This document shows positions 21,934 through 30,132 of a stretch of DNA of 64,000 nt, in pieces. The notes beneath the pieces are model-generated. The model did no database searches. It saw only the letters and a program-made list of their open reading frames with translations, and was not told the origin of the DNA. This stretch comes from Sphingomonas citri (GTDB lineage: Bacteria; Pseudomonadota; Alphaproteobacteria; Sphingomonadales; Sphingomonadaceae). Position 1 is the stretch's first letter, and each line of letters opens with the position of its first letter. Location: positions 1,054,001 to 1,118,000 of the forward strand of contig NZ_JAHXZN010000001.1 of NCBI RefSeq assembly GCF_019429485.1, given 5' to 3'. Position numbers and translations under genes: made by a program.

Positions 21934-21998
21934 CGCGCGCGGCCGGTCACGGGCGGGCGCCGCATCGGCTCAGCCGCCGGGCGCGGGGTGGCACGTCG

Positions 21999-23681
21999 TC
22001 AGATCAGCCCCGCCTTCTTGGCGTTCACCGCGTGATCCGCCGCACGGGCGGTCAGCGCCATGAAGGTGAGCGACGGGTTGATGCACGAGATCGAGGCCAT
22101 CTGCGCACCGTCGGTGACGAACAAGTTGGGTGCGTCATGCGCCTGGCTGAAGCCGTTGAGCACCGACGCGCGCGGGTCGCGACCCATGCGTGCGCCGCCC
22201 ATCTCGTGGATCGCGTCGCCGGGGACGTGCTCGTCCTCGCTGCTGCGGACGTTGAGCAGGCCCGCCTTCTTGAGCATCTCCTCGCCCTGCACGCGCGCGT
22301 CGGCCATCATCTTCAACTCGTTGTCGCGGAAGCGCACGTCGAAGCGCATCAGCGGCACGCCGAAGCGATCCACCTTGTCCGGGTGGAGCGAGACGTGATT
22401 GTCCTCGTACGGCAGGCACTCGCCGAATGCGCCCATCGAGAACTGCCACGGGCCATACTGGCGCATGCCCTGCTTCATCGAGGCGCCGAAGCCCTGCGGC
22501 TTCGCCGGATCGCGCCGCGCGCTGCCCTGGTAGCCATAGCCGCGCTTGAAGCCGAGTCCCTCGTCGCCGTTGTTGTTGCGGAAGCGCGGGATGTAGACGC
22601 CGCCGGGACGACGGCCAAACTCGATATATTCCTGCATCCCCGGGATCTCCCCGGTGATGCCGACACGGAAGATATGATCCATGACGTAGCGGCCGAGCGT
22701 CCCGCTATTGTCGAAATAGCTCTTTGTGCTGCCCGGCGCGCGCGAGTTCATCAGGATCTGCGTCGAGGCCATCGCCGAGGCGCAGAGGAAGACGATGTCG
22801 GCGTTGACCGTCTCAGCCTGCCCGGTCTTGGCATCGACGAAGCGCACGCCCGTCACGCGCTTGCGCTGCGGATCATATTCCAGGTTGGTGACGACCGCGT
22901 CCGAACGCAGCGTCAGTCGACCGGTGGCGCGCGCCGCCGGCAGCGTCACCGCCTGGGTCGAGAAATAGGCGCCGAACGAGCAGCCGCGACCGCACTGATT
23001 GCGCACCTGGCACTTGCTGCGGTTCTGGTCGGGCTTGTCCTCGGTCATGTTGGACAAGCGCGTGTTGATCAGCTTGCGCCCGGGGAACGCGCCCTCGAGC
23101 CGCTGCTTGAACCACTTTTCCGCGACATTCATCGGCATCGGCGGCTGGAACTGGCTGTCCGGCAGATAGGACAGGTTCTCGCGCGAGCCCGAGACGCCGA
23201 TATATTTCTCGACGTAATCGTACCACGGCGAGACGTCGTCGTAGCGGATCGGCCAGTCGCCGCCGACATTCTCCTTCTTGTTCGCCTCGAAGTCGGCCGG
23301 GCTCCAGCGGAAGCACCAGCGGCCCCAGATCAGCGACTTGCCGCCAACCGCGGCGGGGCGAATCCAGTAGAATTTGCTGCCCTCGTCGTAAGCGTAGGGG
23401 TTCAGCCGGTCGTTGTTGTAATATTTTTGCGTGCTCGGCGAGACATAGCCGTGCGTGGTAATGAAATAATCGCTCTTCACCAGCTCCGGCGGCATCATGT
23501 CGCGCGCTGGGATCTCATAAGCGGGCTTGCCGTCATAGGTATAGTCGGTCTGATGCTCGACCATGATCCCGCGGTCGAGCATCAGGACGCGCATGCCCTT
23601 CTCGGTCAGCTCCTTGGCGGCGAAGCCGCCGCTGACACCGGAGCCGATGACGATCGCGTCGAATTTGTTGGTAGCTGCCAT
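21999..23681 (-). CDS. GMC-family FAD-dependent sugar/glycoside dehydrogenase, large subunit
   Basis: A 560-residue flavoprotein with an N-terminal FAD-binding GxGxxG (residues 13-18) and the C-terminal GMC active-site region IHEMGGARMG (His492) and CINPSLTFMALT (Asn535). It has three cysteines at 224, 230 and 234 (CQVRNQCGRGC), reminiscent of the iron-sulfur site in bacterial FAD glucose dehydrogenases and glucoside 3-dehydrogenases. There is no signal peptide. The operon also encodes a subunit-3-like protein with a Tat-type signal and a cytochrome c, which fit as export partner and electron acceptor. A strong GGGAGGGG precedes the ATG. The likely reaction is oxidation of a sugar or glycoside hydroxyl; position and substrate are inferred, not shown. 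Confidence 0.85.
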   Translation of the reverse strand: MAATNKFDAIVIGSGVSGGFAAKELTEKGMRVLMLDRGIMVEHQTDYTYDGKPAYEIPARDMMPPELVKSDYFITTHGYVSPSTQKYYNNDRLNPYAYDEGSKFYWIRPAAVGGKSLIWGRWCFRWSPADFEANKKENVGGDWPIRYDDVSPWYDYVEKYIGVSGSRENLSYLPDSQFQPPMPMNVAEKWFKQRLEGAFPGRKLINTRLSNMTEDKPDQNRSKCQVRNQCGRGCSFGAYFSTQAVTLPAARATGRLTLRSDAVVTNLEYDPQRKRVTGVRFVDAKTGQAETVNADIVFLCASAMASTQILMNSRAPGSTKSYFDNSGTLGRYVMDHIFRVGITGEIPGMQEYIEFGRRPGGVYIPRFRNNNGDEGLGFKRGYGYQGSARRDPAKPQGFGASMKQGMRQYGPWQFSMGAFGECLPYEDNHVSLHPDKVDRFGVPLMRFDVRFRDNELKMMADARVQGEEMLKKAGLLNVRSSEDEHVPGDAIHEMGGARMGRDPRASVLNGFSQAHDAPNLFVTDGAQMASISCINPSLTFMALTARAADHAVNAKKAGLI

Positions 23682-23705
23682 GATCCCCTCCCGGGATGGA
23701 TGTCG

Positions 23706-24545
23706 TCAGAAGCGCAGCTTGCGCAGCGTCTGGAAGCTGGTGGTGATGTCGGGAATGTACGGCGCGGGCGACTCGTCGTTCTCGACGTAGAAGTGCTTCA
23801 CGCCAGCCATCGTGTTGAGCTTGAACAGCTTGCCGAAATCGATCGTGCCGAGCCCGACCGAGGTCATCTTGCCATCGGGGCGCTGGTCCTTGACGTGATA
23901 GGCGTAGATCCGGCCCGCCATCCGCTTGATCAGCGCGGCCGCGTCCTCACCGGCGTGGATCGCCCAATAGAGGTCGATCTCCACCTTCACCAGCTTGGGA
24001 TCGGTACCCTTGATGAAGCGGTCATACAGGCTAACGCCATCGGGCTTGTTGGTGAACTCGAAGTCGTGATTGTGATAGGCGAAGCCCAGCCCATTCTGCG
24101 CCAGCTCGCGAGCGAACTTGTTGAAGTTGGGCAACGCCGCCTCCCAGGCCGCGGCAGTGCGGTGCTCGTCCGTCATGTACGGCAGCACGATCGTATCGGC
24201 GCCCAGCGTCTTGGCCATCTTCACGCTGTCGTCGAACTTGTTGAGCAGCAGGTCGTAGCCGACGTGGATCGACGGTGAGGTGAGCCCCAGCCGATCCATC
24301 GTCCGGCGCAGCATGGCGTGGTCCATGCTGTCATAGCCACCGCCGCCATATTCGACCTCGCGATAGCCGATCTTGGCGATCTGCCCGAGCGTGGCGACCG
24401 GGTCCTTCTGGAACAGCTCGCGGACAGTGTAGAGCTGGATGCCCACCTTGCCGAGCTGAGCGGCGGACGCGGGCAGCGCGCCCGCGACACCGAGGGCGGC
24501 GAGACCGGCGCTGCCGGCCAGGAACGTGCGACGATCCGTCATCAT
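23706..24545 (-). CDS. Exported sugar-phosphate isomerase/epimerase-like TIM-barrel protein
   Basis: A 279-residue protein with a twin-arginine-type leader (TDRRTFLAGSAG, then a hydrophobic stretch to ASAA near residue 29) and an AP-endonuclease-2-like TIM barrel. Metal-site-type residues are visible in REVEYGGGG, FAYHNHDFEF, VKVEIDLYW and AYHVKDQ. Relatives include sugar epimerases and 3-keto-glycoside processing enzymes. Export is odd for an isomerase of cytoplasmic metabolites and argues that the substrate is made in the periplasm, probably by the adjacent GMC dehydrogenase. It overlaps the subunit-3 gene by four bases (ATGA). Confidence 0.8.
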   Translation of the reverse strand: MMTDRRTFLAGSAGLAALGVAGALPASAAQLGKVGIQLYTVRELFQKDPVATLGQIAKIGYREVEYGGGGYDSMDHAMLRRTMDRLGLTSPSIHVGYDLLLNKFDDSVKMAKTLGADTIVLPYMTDEHRTAAAWEAALPNFNKFARELAQNGLGFAYHNHDFEFTNKPDGVSLYDRFIKGTDPKLVKVEIDLYWAIHAGEDAAALIKRMAGRIYAYHVKDQRPDGKMTSVGLGTIDFGKLFKLNTMAGVKHFYVENDESPAPYIPDITTSFQTLRKLRF

Positions 24546-25111
24546 GAGGAATAGACCTTGTTGACCTTGGAGTAGAGGAAGGCGCCGTCATACTGGCCGG
24601 GCACCGGCAGGTATTCACGCTCCTGCGTGATGCCGATCTCGGACGTGTAATAGCCCACGATCACCATCTGGCGGAACGGCTCGAAGAAGGCGGCGCCACC
24701 CGGGATCGTGTCGTTCATCGCGAGCGTCAGCAGCGCGTCCTGCTGCGCCGGAGTGACCGCGGCGGCGCCCTTCTTATAGTCGGCGCGGCTGCGCGCCTCG
24801 ATCGCGTCGAGACCCGCGATGATCGGCACGCGGTCGCTCGGCTCGGACCAGTCGGCCAGCAGCTTCTCGATATATTGCGGCACCTCCGCGGCGATCGCAC
24901 CGGGCGTGTCGGTCGCCGGGATGACGCGATCGCTCAGCGCGATCATCACCGCCTTCTGCGCCGGCGTGAACACCTGGACCGTGGGCGGCCCGGTGTTGAT
25001 CACCCCGAACGCCTGCTGCGAGGCAGCACCGGCCGCCCGCGCGATGGGGGCGAAGAGTTGGCTGCCGAACATCGCGACGATGCCCGCGAGCGCGTCTCTG
25101 CGGTCGATCAC
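24542..25111 (-). CDS. Gluconate 2-dehydrogenase subunit 3-like protein (small subunit of the GMC dehydrogenase)
   Basis: A 189-residue protein with an RR-containing leader (IDRRDALAGIVAMFG) and the subunit-3 fold: FTPAQKAVMIALSDRVIPATDTPGAIAAEVPQYI, then a helical body and the C-terminal YYTSEIGITQEREYLPVPG. Such small subunits escort the flavoprotein through the Tat system and support electron transfer. The start is a GTG (25111-25109) with GGAG ahead, overlapping the stop of an 18-codon reading frame by GTGA. It also overlaps the next gene by ATGA. Confidence 0.82.
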   Translation of the reverse strand: MIDRRDALAGIVAMFGSQLFAPIARAAGAASQQAFGVINTGPPTVQVFTPAQKAVMIALSDRVIPATDTPGAIAAEVPQYIEKLLADWSEPSDRVPIIAGLDAIEARSRADYKKGAAAVTPAQQDALLTLAMNDTIPGGAAFFEPFRQMVIVGYYTSEIGITQEREYLPVPGQYDGAFLYSKVNKVYSS

Positions 25112-25164
25112 TTGGTTTCTCCGTTCCGTGCGCCCGCGCGGGCGCCGCTGCTCTTGTTGTTCAT
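25108..25164 (-). CDS. 18-codon mini-ORF bridging two genes by four-base overlaps
   Basis: An ATG at 25164 reads 18 codons (MNNKSSGARAGARNGETK) to a TGA at 25110-25108. It overlaps the upstream TIM-barrel stop by ATGA and the downstream GTG start by GTGA. A very strong GGGGAGGA lies 3-10 bases ahead of the ATG, better than the site of the following gene. The peptide has no recognisable motif; it may simply carry ribosomes to the next start, or it may mark an alternative or frameshifted N-terminus of the subunit-3 protein. Confidence 0.45.
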   Translation of the reverse strand: MNNKSSGARAGARNGETK

Positions 25165-26090
25165 GCTTCCTCCCCTGCGACCCGATCGATCGCGCGATAG
25201 GCGGCGATCAGCCGCTCCTCGCCCACGCGCCCCTCGCGCGCATTGCCATGCTCCATGCCGATCACGCCGGCGTAGCGCTTCTCACGCAGCCAGCGGACGA
25301 CGTTGGCGTAATTGATCTCGCCGGTGCCCGGTTCGTTGCGGCCGGGATTGTCGCCGAACTGGACGTAGCCGATCTCGTCCCAGCAGGTGGCGAGCGAGTT
25401 GATCAGGTTCCCCGACTGAATCTGCTCGTGATAGCAGTCGGCCAGGATCTTGATCCCCGGATTGTTCACCCCGCGCGCCACGGCATAGCCGGCCGACCAG
25501 CTCTGCATGTAGACGTGCGGATGGTTCACCCGCGTATTGAGTGGCTCCATCACCAGCACCAGCCCGTGCGGCGCGACGATGTCGCCGGCACGCCGCATCA
25601 GGTCGATCACGCGCGCGGTCTGGATCTCCACCGGCACGCGCGCGTCGAGGAAGCCGGTGACGACGGTGGCACGCCGCGTGTTGAGGCGCTTGGCCACCTC
25701 GATCGAGGCGCGCACGTCGGCGAGGAAGGCCTCGCGCTCGGCGCCGTCGTCGCTGCCAAAGATCGGGCGGAACTCGGACCAGCGCGGCATGCTCGCGACG
25801 AACACGCCCATCGCCATGCCGCGCTGCTGCAGCGCCCTGGCCATCGCCTCCTGCTCCGCGACCGGCCGGGCCCGCGCCTCATTGTCCTCCCAGGCGCGGA
25901 AGCCCTGGTCGGCGGCGAAGGCGATCTGATCGAGCAATCCGCCGCGGCTCTTGAAACTGCCCTCGTGCGGCGCGAAGCCGAGCGAGAAACGCGCCGCGTT
26001 GGACGTCGCACCGCGCTGCGCCGCGGCCGCGGACGCCGCCAGCGGCAGCGCCGCCCCGACGGCGATCAGCGAGCGGCGCGTCGGCGTCAC
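25161..26090 (-). CDS. Exported hydroxypyruvate isomerase-like TIM-barrel protein
   Basis: A 309-residue protein starting at a GTG (26090-26088) that overlaps the MFS stop by GTGA. The leader PTRRSLIAVGAALPLAASAA looks like a Tat or Sec signal. The barrel contains LVLVMEPLNTRVNHPHVYM, KILADCYHEQIQSGN and IGYVQFGDNPGRNEPGTGEI, the pattern of the Hyi/xylose-isomerase-like family. Cytoplasmic Hyi enzymes act on hydroxypyruvate; an exported relative next to a dehydrogenase more likely acts on an oxidised sugar. The long open frame further upstream is only a shadow of the transporter gene. Confidence 0.8.
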   Translation of the reverse strand: MTPTRRSLIAVGAALPLAASAAAAQRGATSNAARFSLGFAPHEGSFKSRGGLLDQIAFAADQGFRAWEDNEARARPVAEQEAMARALQQRGMAMGVFVASMPRWSEFRPIFGSDDGAEREAFLADVRASIEVAKRLNTRRATVVTGFLDARVPVEIQTARVIDLMRRAGDIVAPHGLVLVMEPLNTRVNHPHVYMQSWSAGYAVARGVNNPGIKILADCYHEQIQSGNLINSLATCWDEIGYVQFGDNPGRNEPGTGEINYANVVRWLREKRYAGVIGMEHGNAREGRVGEERLIAAYRAIDRVAGEEA

Positions 26091-27394
26091 GCGGCGTCGC
26101 CGCGCGCGAGCGTGGCACCGCGCGCGCGCCGCTCGGACAGCCAGATGCCGCCGAACACGAACAGCAGCACCACCGGGAACAGCGCCAGCTTGGCGAAGGA
26201 CTGCGACGCCGCCGTATCCTCGACCTGGCGCAGCGCCGCGCCGGTCAGCTGCTTGAACGCCTCGGGTCCGCCGGCGAGCGCCACCTTGGCCTCGTCGAAC
26301 ATCCCGCCCAGCAGCGGCAGCACGAAGAAGCTGGCGAGCGCGCCCGCCGAGCCGACCAGCCCGATCGCCCAGGCGCCGCCGCGCGGGTAGCGCTCGGCGA
26401 CCGAGGCCAGCATCGTCGGCCACATCGCGCACACGCCCAGGCCCCACACGGTCGAGGCGAGGATCGCCGCGACCGGCGACTGCGCCAGCGACAGCAGGAA
26501 CAGGCCGATGCCCGCGAGCAGGCTCGAGATCCACAGCAGCCCGGGGTTGGAGAGGCGGTTCGCCAGACGCCCCGCGAAGTGGCGAAACACGAACATCAAA
26601 GCGCTGACATAGACCAGCAGCAGGATACCGCGCATGCCGACGCGATTGGTGAGCGCGACGTCGAGCCACTGGCCGGGCGCGAGCTCGGACGAGGCGGTGA
26701 GGAACATCGCGCCGAACCAGACGAAGAAGCTCGGCCGGCGGAACACCTCGCCGATCATCTCGCCGAAGCCGGCGCCCTCCACCTCGGCCGGCGGCGCCGG
26801 GAAGGTAGTGGTGGCCGCGATCACGACCACACCGACCGCGGGCACCAAGACGGTGCCCATGATCACCTGCCACGGCAGCACGTTCGCCAGGAACACGCCC
26901 GCCAGGCCGCCAATGATGAGCCCGCCCGGATACCAGGCGTGGAGTACGTTGAGCCGGTGCGTCGTCTCGTCCGGATAGAGCCGCGCGGTCAGCGGGTTGA
27001 TCGACGCCTCGGCGAGGCCCCAGCCGATCCCGCTCAGCAGCATGCCGAACCAGACGAGATTGTAGACCGCCATGCCGGTGGCGAGATGCCCCGCACCGAC
27101 GATCAGCCCCGTGCCGATCAGGAAGCACACGCCGCAGCCGATCAGCACGCGCTTGGCGCCGATCTTGTCGAGCAGCGCGCTGACGACGAACACCGTGATG
27201 GCGAAGCCGAGGAAAGCGGAACCCAGCGCCGCGCCGATCAGTTCACCCGCCTGAACCGGTGCGATGGGATCGATCCACTCCGCCTTGAGGCTGCTCGCGA
27301 CCGCGGCGCGCAACGAGGCGCTGATCGCGGCGGTGGCCAGCGCCAGCACGCCGAGCCAAAATAATCGGCTGCGGTTCACTCCTGCCTGATCCAC
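26087..27394 (-). CDS. MFS sugar transporter
   Basis: A 435-residue major facilitator with about 12 hydrophobic segments, a conserved loop after segment 2 (LLDKIGAKRVLIG) and a GWGLAEASINPLTARLYPDE stretch common in sugar MFS proteins of the FucP/NanT-like kind. The start is a GTG at 27394 with GGGAGAGGA upstream. Its location inside the dehydrogenase operon suggests it imports the product made in the periplasm. The 3' end overlaps the next gene by GTGA. Confidence 0.85.
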   Translation of the reverse strand: MDQAGVNRSRLFWLGVLALATAAISASLRAAVASSLKAEWIDPIAPVQAGELIGAALGSAFLGFAITVFVVSALLDKIGAKRVLIGCGVCFLIGTGLIVGAGHLATGMAVYNLVWFGMLLSGIGWGLAEASINPLTARLYPDETTHRLNVLHAWYPGGLIIGGLAGVFLANVLPWQVIMGTVLVPAVGVVVIAATTTFPAPPAEVEGAGFGEMIGEVFRRPSFFVWFGAMFLTASSELAPGQWLDVALTNRVGMRGILLLVYVSALMFVFRHFAGRLANRLSNPGLLWISSLLAGIGLFLLSLAQSPVAAILASTVWGLGVCAMWPTMLASVAERYPRGGAWAIGLVGSAGALASFFVLPLLGGMFDEAKVALAGGPEAFKQLTGAALRQVEDTAASQSFAKLALFPVVLLFVFGGIWLSERRARGATLARGDAA

Positions 27395-27441
27395 TCGGTC
27401 CTCTCCCTTTTCTCTGTGTCGTTATCGTAGCCGGTACGGGA

Positions 27442-28482
27442 TCAGCCGAGGCCGAGCAGGCGGCGGTTGGCGCTGGGATCGCTGCCACCGGCGAAATCGT
27501 CGAAGGCATGTTCGGGTCGCCGGATCATGTGCGCGGCGATGAACGGGGCGCCCTCGCGCGCGCCGTCCTGCGGATGCTTGAGCGCGCACTCCCACTCCAG
27601 CACCGCCCAGCCCGCATAATCATACTGGGTCAGCTTCGAGAAAATGCCGCCGAAATCCACCTGCCCGTCGCCGAGCGAACGGAAGCGGCCGGGACGATCG
27701 ACCCAATCCGAATAGCTGCCGTACACGCCCGCACGCCCGGTCGGGTTGAGCTCCGCGTCCTTGACGTGGAACATCTTGATTCGCTCGTGATAGATGTCGA
27801 TGAACTGGAGATAGTCCATCGCCTGCAGCACCATATGGCTGGGATCGTAGAGGATGTTGGCGCGCTTGTGGCCGCCGACCTGGTCGAGGAAGCGCTCGAA
27901 GGTGACTCCGTCGTGCAGGTCCTCGCCCGGGTGCAGCTCGAAGCAGAGATCGATCCCCTCTTCCTCGAACGCGTCGAGGATGGGGGTCCAGCGGCGGCCC
28001 AGCTCGGCGAACGCCTCTTCCACCAGCCCGGCCGGGCGCTGCGGCCAGGGATAGACGAAACCCCAGACGAACGCGCCCGAGAAGGTCGCGTGCGCACTCA
28101 ACCCGAGGCGTCGGCTCGCCTTCGCGGCGAGGCGGAGGCGCTCGACCGCCCACTTCTGACGCTCGGCTGGCTTGCCGCGCAGCTCGGGCGGAGCGAAGCC
28201 GTCGAACAGTTCGTCATAGGCGGGATGAACCGCGACGAGCTGGCCCTGGAGGTGGGTCGACAGCTCGGTGATCTCCACCCCAGCCTCGCGACAGCGGCCG
28301 ATCAGCTCGTCGGCATAGGTCTGGCTCTCGGCGGCGCGCTCGAGGTCGATGCAGCGTGCGTCCCAGGTCGGGATCTGCACGCCGGCATAGCCCGCGTCCG
28401 CCATCCAGCGCGCGGCGCTGTCGAGCGTGTCGAAGGGCGCCTCGCCCATGAACTGGGCGAGGAAGACCCCCGGCCCGCGCAT
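27442..28482 (-). CDS. Cytoplasmic sugar-phosphate isomerase/epimerase-like TIM-barrel protein
   Basis: A 346-residue protein without a signal peptide, starting MRGPGVFLAQF, a start shared by this subgroup. It has VQIPTWDARCIDLERA, DLCFELHPGEDLHDGVTFE, NILYDPSHMVLQ and RIKMFHVKDAELNP, the metal- and substrate-binding strands of the AP-endonuclease-2-like barrel. It lies 14 bp after cytochrome c and 47 bp before the transporter. As the only cytoplasmic barrel of the operon it may act after uptake. An alternative GTG start at 28500 overlapping the cytochrome stop by GTGA is possible. Confidence 0.82.
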   Translation of the reverse strand: MRGPGVFLAQFMGEAPFDTLDSAARWMADAGYAGVQIPTWDARCIDLERAAESQTYADELIGRCREAGVEITELSTHLQGQLVAVHPAYDELFDGFAPPELRGKPAERQKWAVERLRLAAKASRRLGLSAHATFSGAFVWGFVYPWPQRPAGLVEEAFAELGRRWTPILDAFEEEGIDLCFELHPGEDLHDGVTFERFLDQVGGHKRANILYDPSHMVLQAMDYLQFIDIYHERIKMFHVKDAELNPTGRAGVYGSYSDWVDRPGRFRSLGDGQVDFGGIFSKLTQYDYAGWAVLEWECALKHPQDGAREGAPFIAAHMIRRPEHAFDDFAGGSDPSANRRLLGLG

Positions 28483-28496
28483 CGCCGGCGCGCCGC

Positions 28497-28874
28497 TCAC
28501 TTGAGCGTCTTGAGGTAGGCGATGACGGCGGCGCGCTTCGTCGGGTCGGCCATGCCGATCGGCATGCGCGTGCCCGGCACCTTCTTGCTCGGCGCCGCGA
28601 TGAACTCGCTCAGCGACTTCTCGTCCCACGTCAGCTTGGACGCCTTGAGGGCGGCGGAATAGTTGAAGCCCGGCGCGGTGCCGGCGGGCCGGCCGACGAC
28701 GCCGTACAGGTTCGGCCCAATGCGATTGGGACCGCCCTTCTCGACCGTGTGGCAGGCCTTGCACGCGGCGAAGGCCGGCGGCGTAGCGGCCTGCGCCGCC
28801 AACGGCGCGGGCATGAGGGCGATCGCCGCGGCGGCGACGACCGGAAGAGCGGCTAGTCCGGCGATCAGCTTCAT
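28497..28874 (-). CDS. Periplasmic class I cytochrome c
   Basis: A 125-residue c-type cytochrome with a signal peptide (residues 1 to about 28, ending APLAAQA), haem motif CKACH at 38-42 and a likely axial Met104 (GTRMPIGM). It resembles cytochrome c550/c552 types. As first gene of the operon with a GMC dehydrogenase, it is the likely electron acceptor passing electrons to the terminal oxidases. The ATG at 28874 (MKLIAGLAALPVV) is preferred over an in-frame start 16 codons upstream that would include operator DNA. Confidence 0.9.
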   Translation of the reverse strand: MKLIAGLAALPVVAAAAIALMPAPLAAQAATPPAFAACKACHTVEKGGPNRIGPNLYGVVGRPAGTAPGFNYSAALKASKLTWDEKSLSEFIAAPSKKVPGTRMPIGMADPTKRAAVIAYLKTLK

Positions 28875-28905
28875 CGCGACTCTCTCCAATTGGTTGTTTG
28901 TCGTA

Positions 28906-28921
28906 TGTTTAGCGCTAAACA
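28906..28921. promoter_or_regulatory. LacI-family operator (perfect 16-bp palindrome)
   Basis: TGTTTAGCGCTAAACA is a perfect palindrome centred on CG, the form bound by LacI/GalR-family repressors. It lies 31 bases ahead of the cytochrome c ATG and 65 bases ahead of the divergent oxidoreductase ATG. A LacI-family gene ends the same operon, so the site most likely controls both directions. Confidence 0.75.
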
Positions 28922-28958
28922 AGCGGGGATCAACCCGCTTGGTGACGCTGCGTCACCA
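28920..28958. promoter_or_regulatory. Two further inverted repeats adjoining the LacI-type operator
   Basis: CAAGCGGG GATCAA CCCGCTTG (28920-28941) is followed without a gap by TGGTGACGC T GCGTCACCA (28940-28958). Each shares its first two bases with the preceding palindrome. They may be additional protein-binding sites or fold as hairpins in the 5' leader of the plus-strand transcript. Confidence 0.55.
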
Positions 28959-28986
28959 CGGGACAATGCGACGGGAGAGATGAACG

Positions 28987-30126
28987 ATGGCGCAACGACA
29001 AGCACTTCGACTGGCGATGCTGGGTGGCGGCGAGGGTGCCTTCATCGGCGCGGTCCATCGCATGGCGGCGGGCGTCGACGGCGACTGGCGACTGGTCGCG
29101 GGCGCGTTCAGCAGCGACGCCGCGCGCAACACGCGTAGCGGCGAGTCGCTCGGGCTCGACCCGGCGCGGGTCTATGCCACGTTCGACGAGCTGCTCGCCG
29201 CCGAGCGCGCCTTGCCCGAGGACAAGCGCGTCGAGGCGGTCGCGATCGTGACGCCGAACCATCTCCACGCGCCGATGTCGATCGCAGCGCTCGACGCCGG
29301 CTTCCACGTGATGTGCGAGAAGCCGATGTCGCTCAACCTCGAGGAAGCGAAGGCGATCGCCGCCGCGGTGGAGCGCAGTGGCCGCCACTATGCGCTCGCC
29401 TTCACCTACAGCGGCTACCCGCTGGTCGAGGAGGCGCGCGCGCGTGTCGAGCGCGGCGACTTCGGCACGATCCGGCTGGTGCAGGTGGAATATTCGCAGG
29501 GGTGGCTGGCGCGCGCGATCGACCGCGACGGCAACAAGCAGGCCGAGTGGCGCACCGATCCGGCGCGCGCGGGCCTCGGCGGCTGCCTCGGCGACATCGG
29601 CACCCACGCCTTCCAGCTGGCCGAGCATGTCTCCGGGCTGAAGGTGGAGTCGCTCTGTGCGGAGCTGACCACCCACGTGCCGGGCCGTCGCCTCGACGAC
29701 GACGTGAGCGTGCTGCTGCGCTTCGCCGGCGGCGCGCGCGGCGTGCTCAAGGCCAGCCAGGTCGCGGCCGGCGACGAGAACGGGCTGCGGCTGCGCGTCC
29801 ACGGTGAACTCGGCGGGCTCGACTGGGCGCAGATGGAGCCCAATACGCTGACGCTGCGCTGGCTCGACAAGCCGGTGGAGGTGCTGCGCACCGGCGGCCC
29901 CGCGCTGAGCGAGGGCGCCGCGGCGCGAACGCGCACGCCGGCGGGGCACCCGGAGGGCTATATCGAGGCCTTTGCCAACATCTACCGCGGCTTCGCGGGT
30001 GCGATCCGCGGGGCGGCGCCGGCGATGTGGTATCCCGGCGTGGAGGACGGCGTGCGCACCATGGCCTTCGTCGAGGCAGTGGTCGGCAACGCCCAGTCGG
30101 ACGTCAAATGGAGCGCGCTGGGGTAA
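28987..30126 (+). CDS. Gfo/Idh/MocA-family oxidoreductase
   Basis: A 379-residue NAD(P)-dependent sugar oxidoreductase. The N-terminal nucleotide fold starts LRLAMLGGGEGAFIGAVHRM, followed by VAIVTPNHLHAP and the catalytic-type MCEKPMSLN (EKP). The C-terminal half has GGCLGDIGTHAFQLAEH with its conserved Asp and His. No signal peptide. It is divergent from the dehydrogenase operon and shares the LacI-type operator, so it probably acts in the cytoplasm on the same sugar. A GGGAGAGA precedes the ATG. Substrate unknown. Confidence 0.88.
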   Translation: MAQRQALRLAMLGGGEGAFIGAVHRMAAGVDGDWRLVAGAFSSDAARNTRSGESLGLDPARVYATFDELLAAERALPEDKRVEAVAIVTPNHLHAPMSIAALDAGFHVMCEKPMSLNLEEAKAIAAAVERSGRHYALAFTYSGYPLVEEARARVERGDFGTIRLVQVEYSQGWLARAIDRDGNKQAEWRTDPARAGLGGCLGDIGTHAFQLAEHVSGLKVESLCAELTTHVPGRRLDDDVSVLLRFAGGARGVLKASQVAAGDENGLRLRVHGELGGLDWAQMEPNTLTLRWLDKPVEVLRTGGPALSEGAAARTRTPAGHPEGYIEAFANIYRGFAGAIRGAAPAMWYPGVEDGVRTMAFVEAVVGNAQSDVKWSALG

Positions 30127-30132
30127 GCGCGA

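Noticed and set aside
25161..27128. 655-codon frame running through the MFS gene and the exported Hyi-like gene, as if a fusion
   Set aside because: The upstream part is the wrong frame of the transporter; the real protein starts at the GTG at 26090 overlapping the transporter stop.
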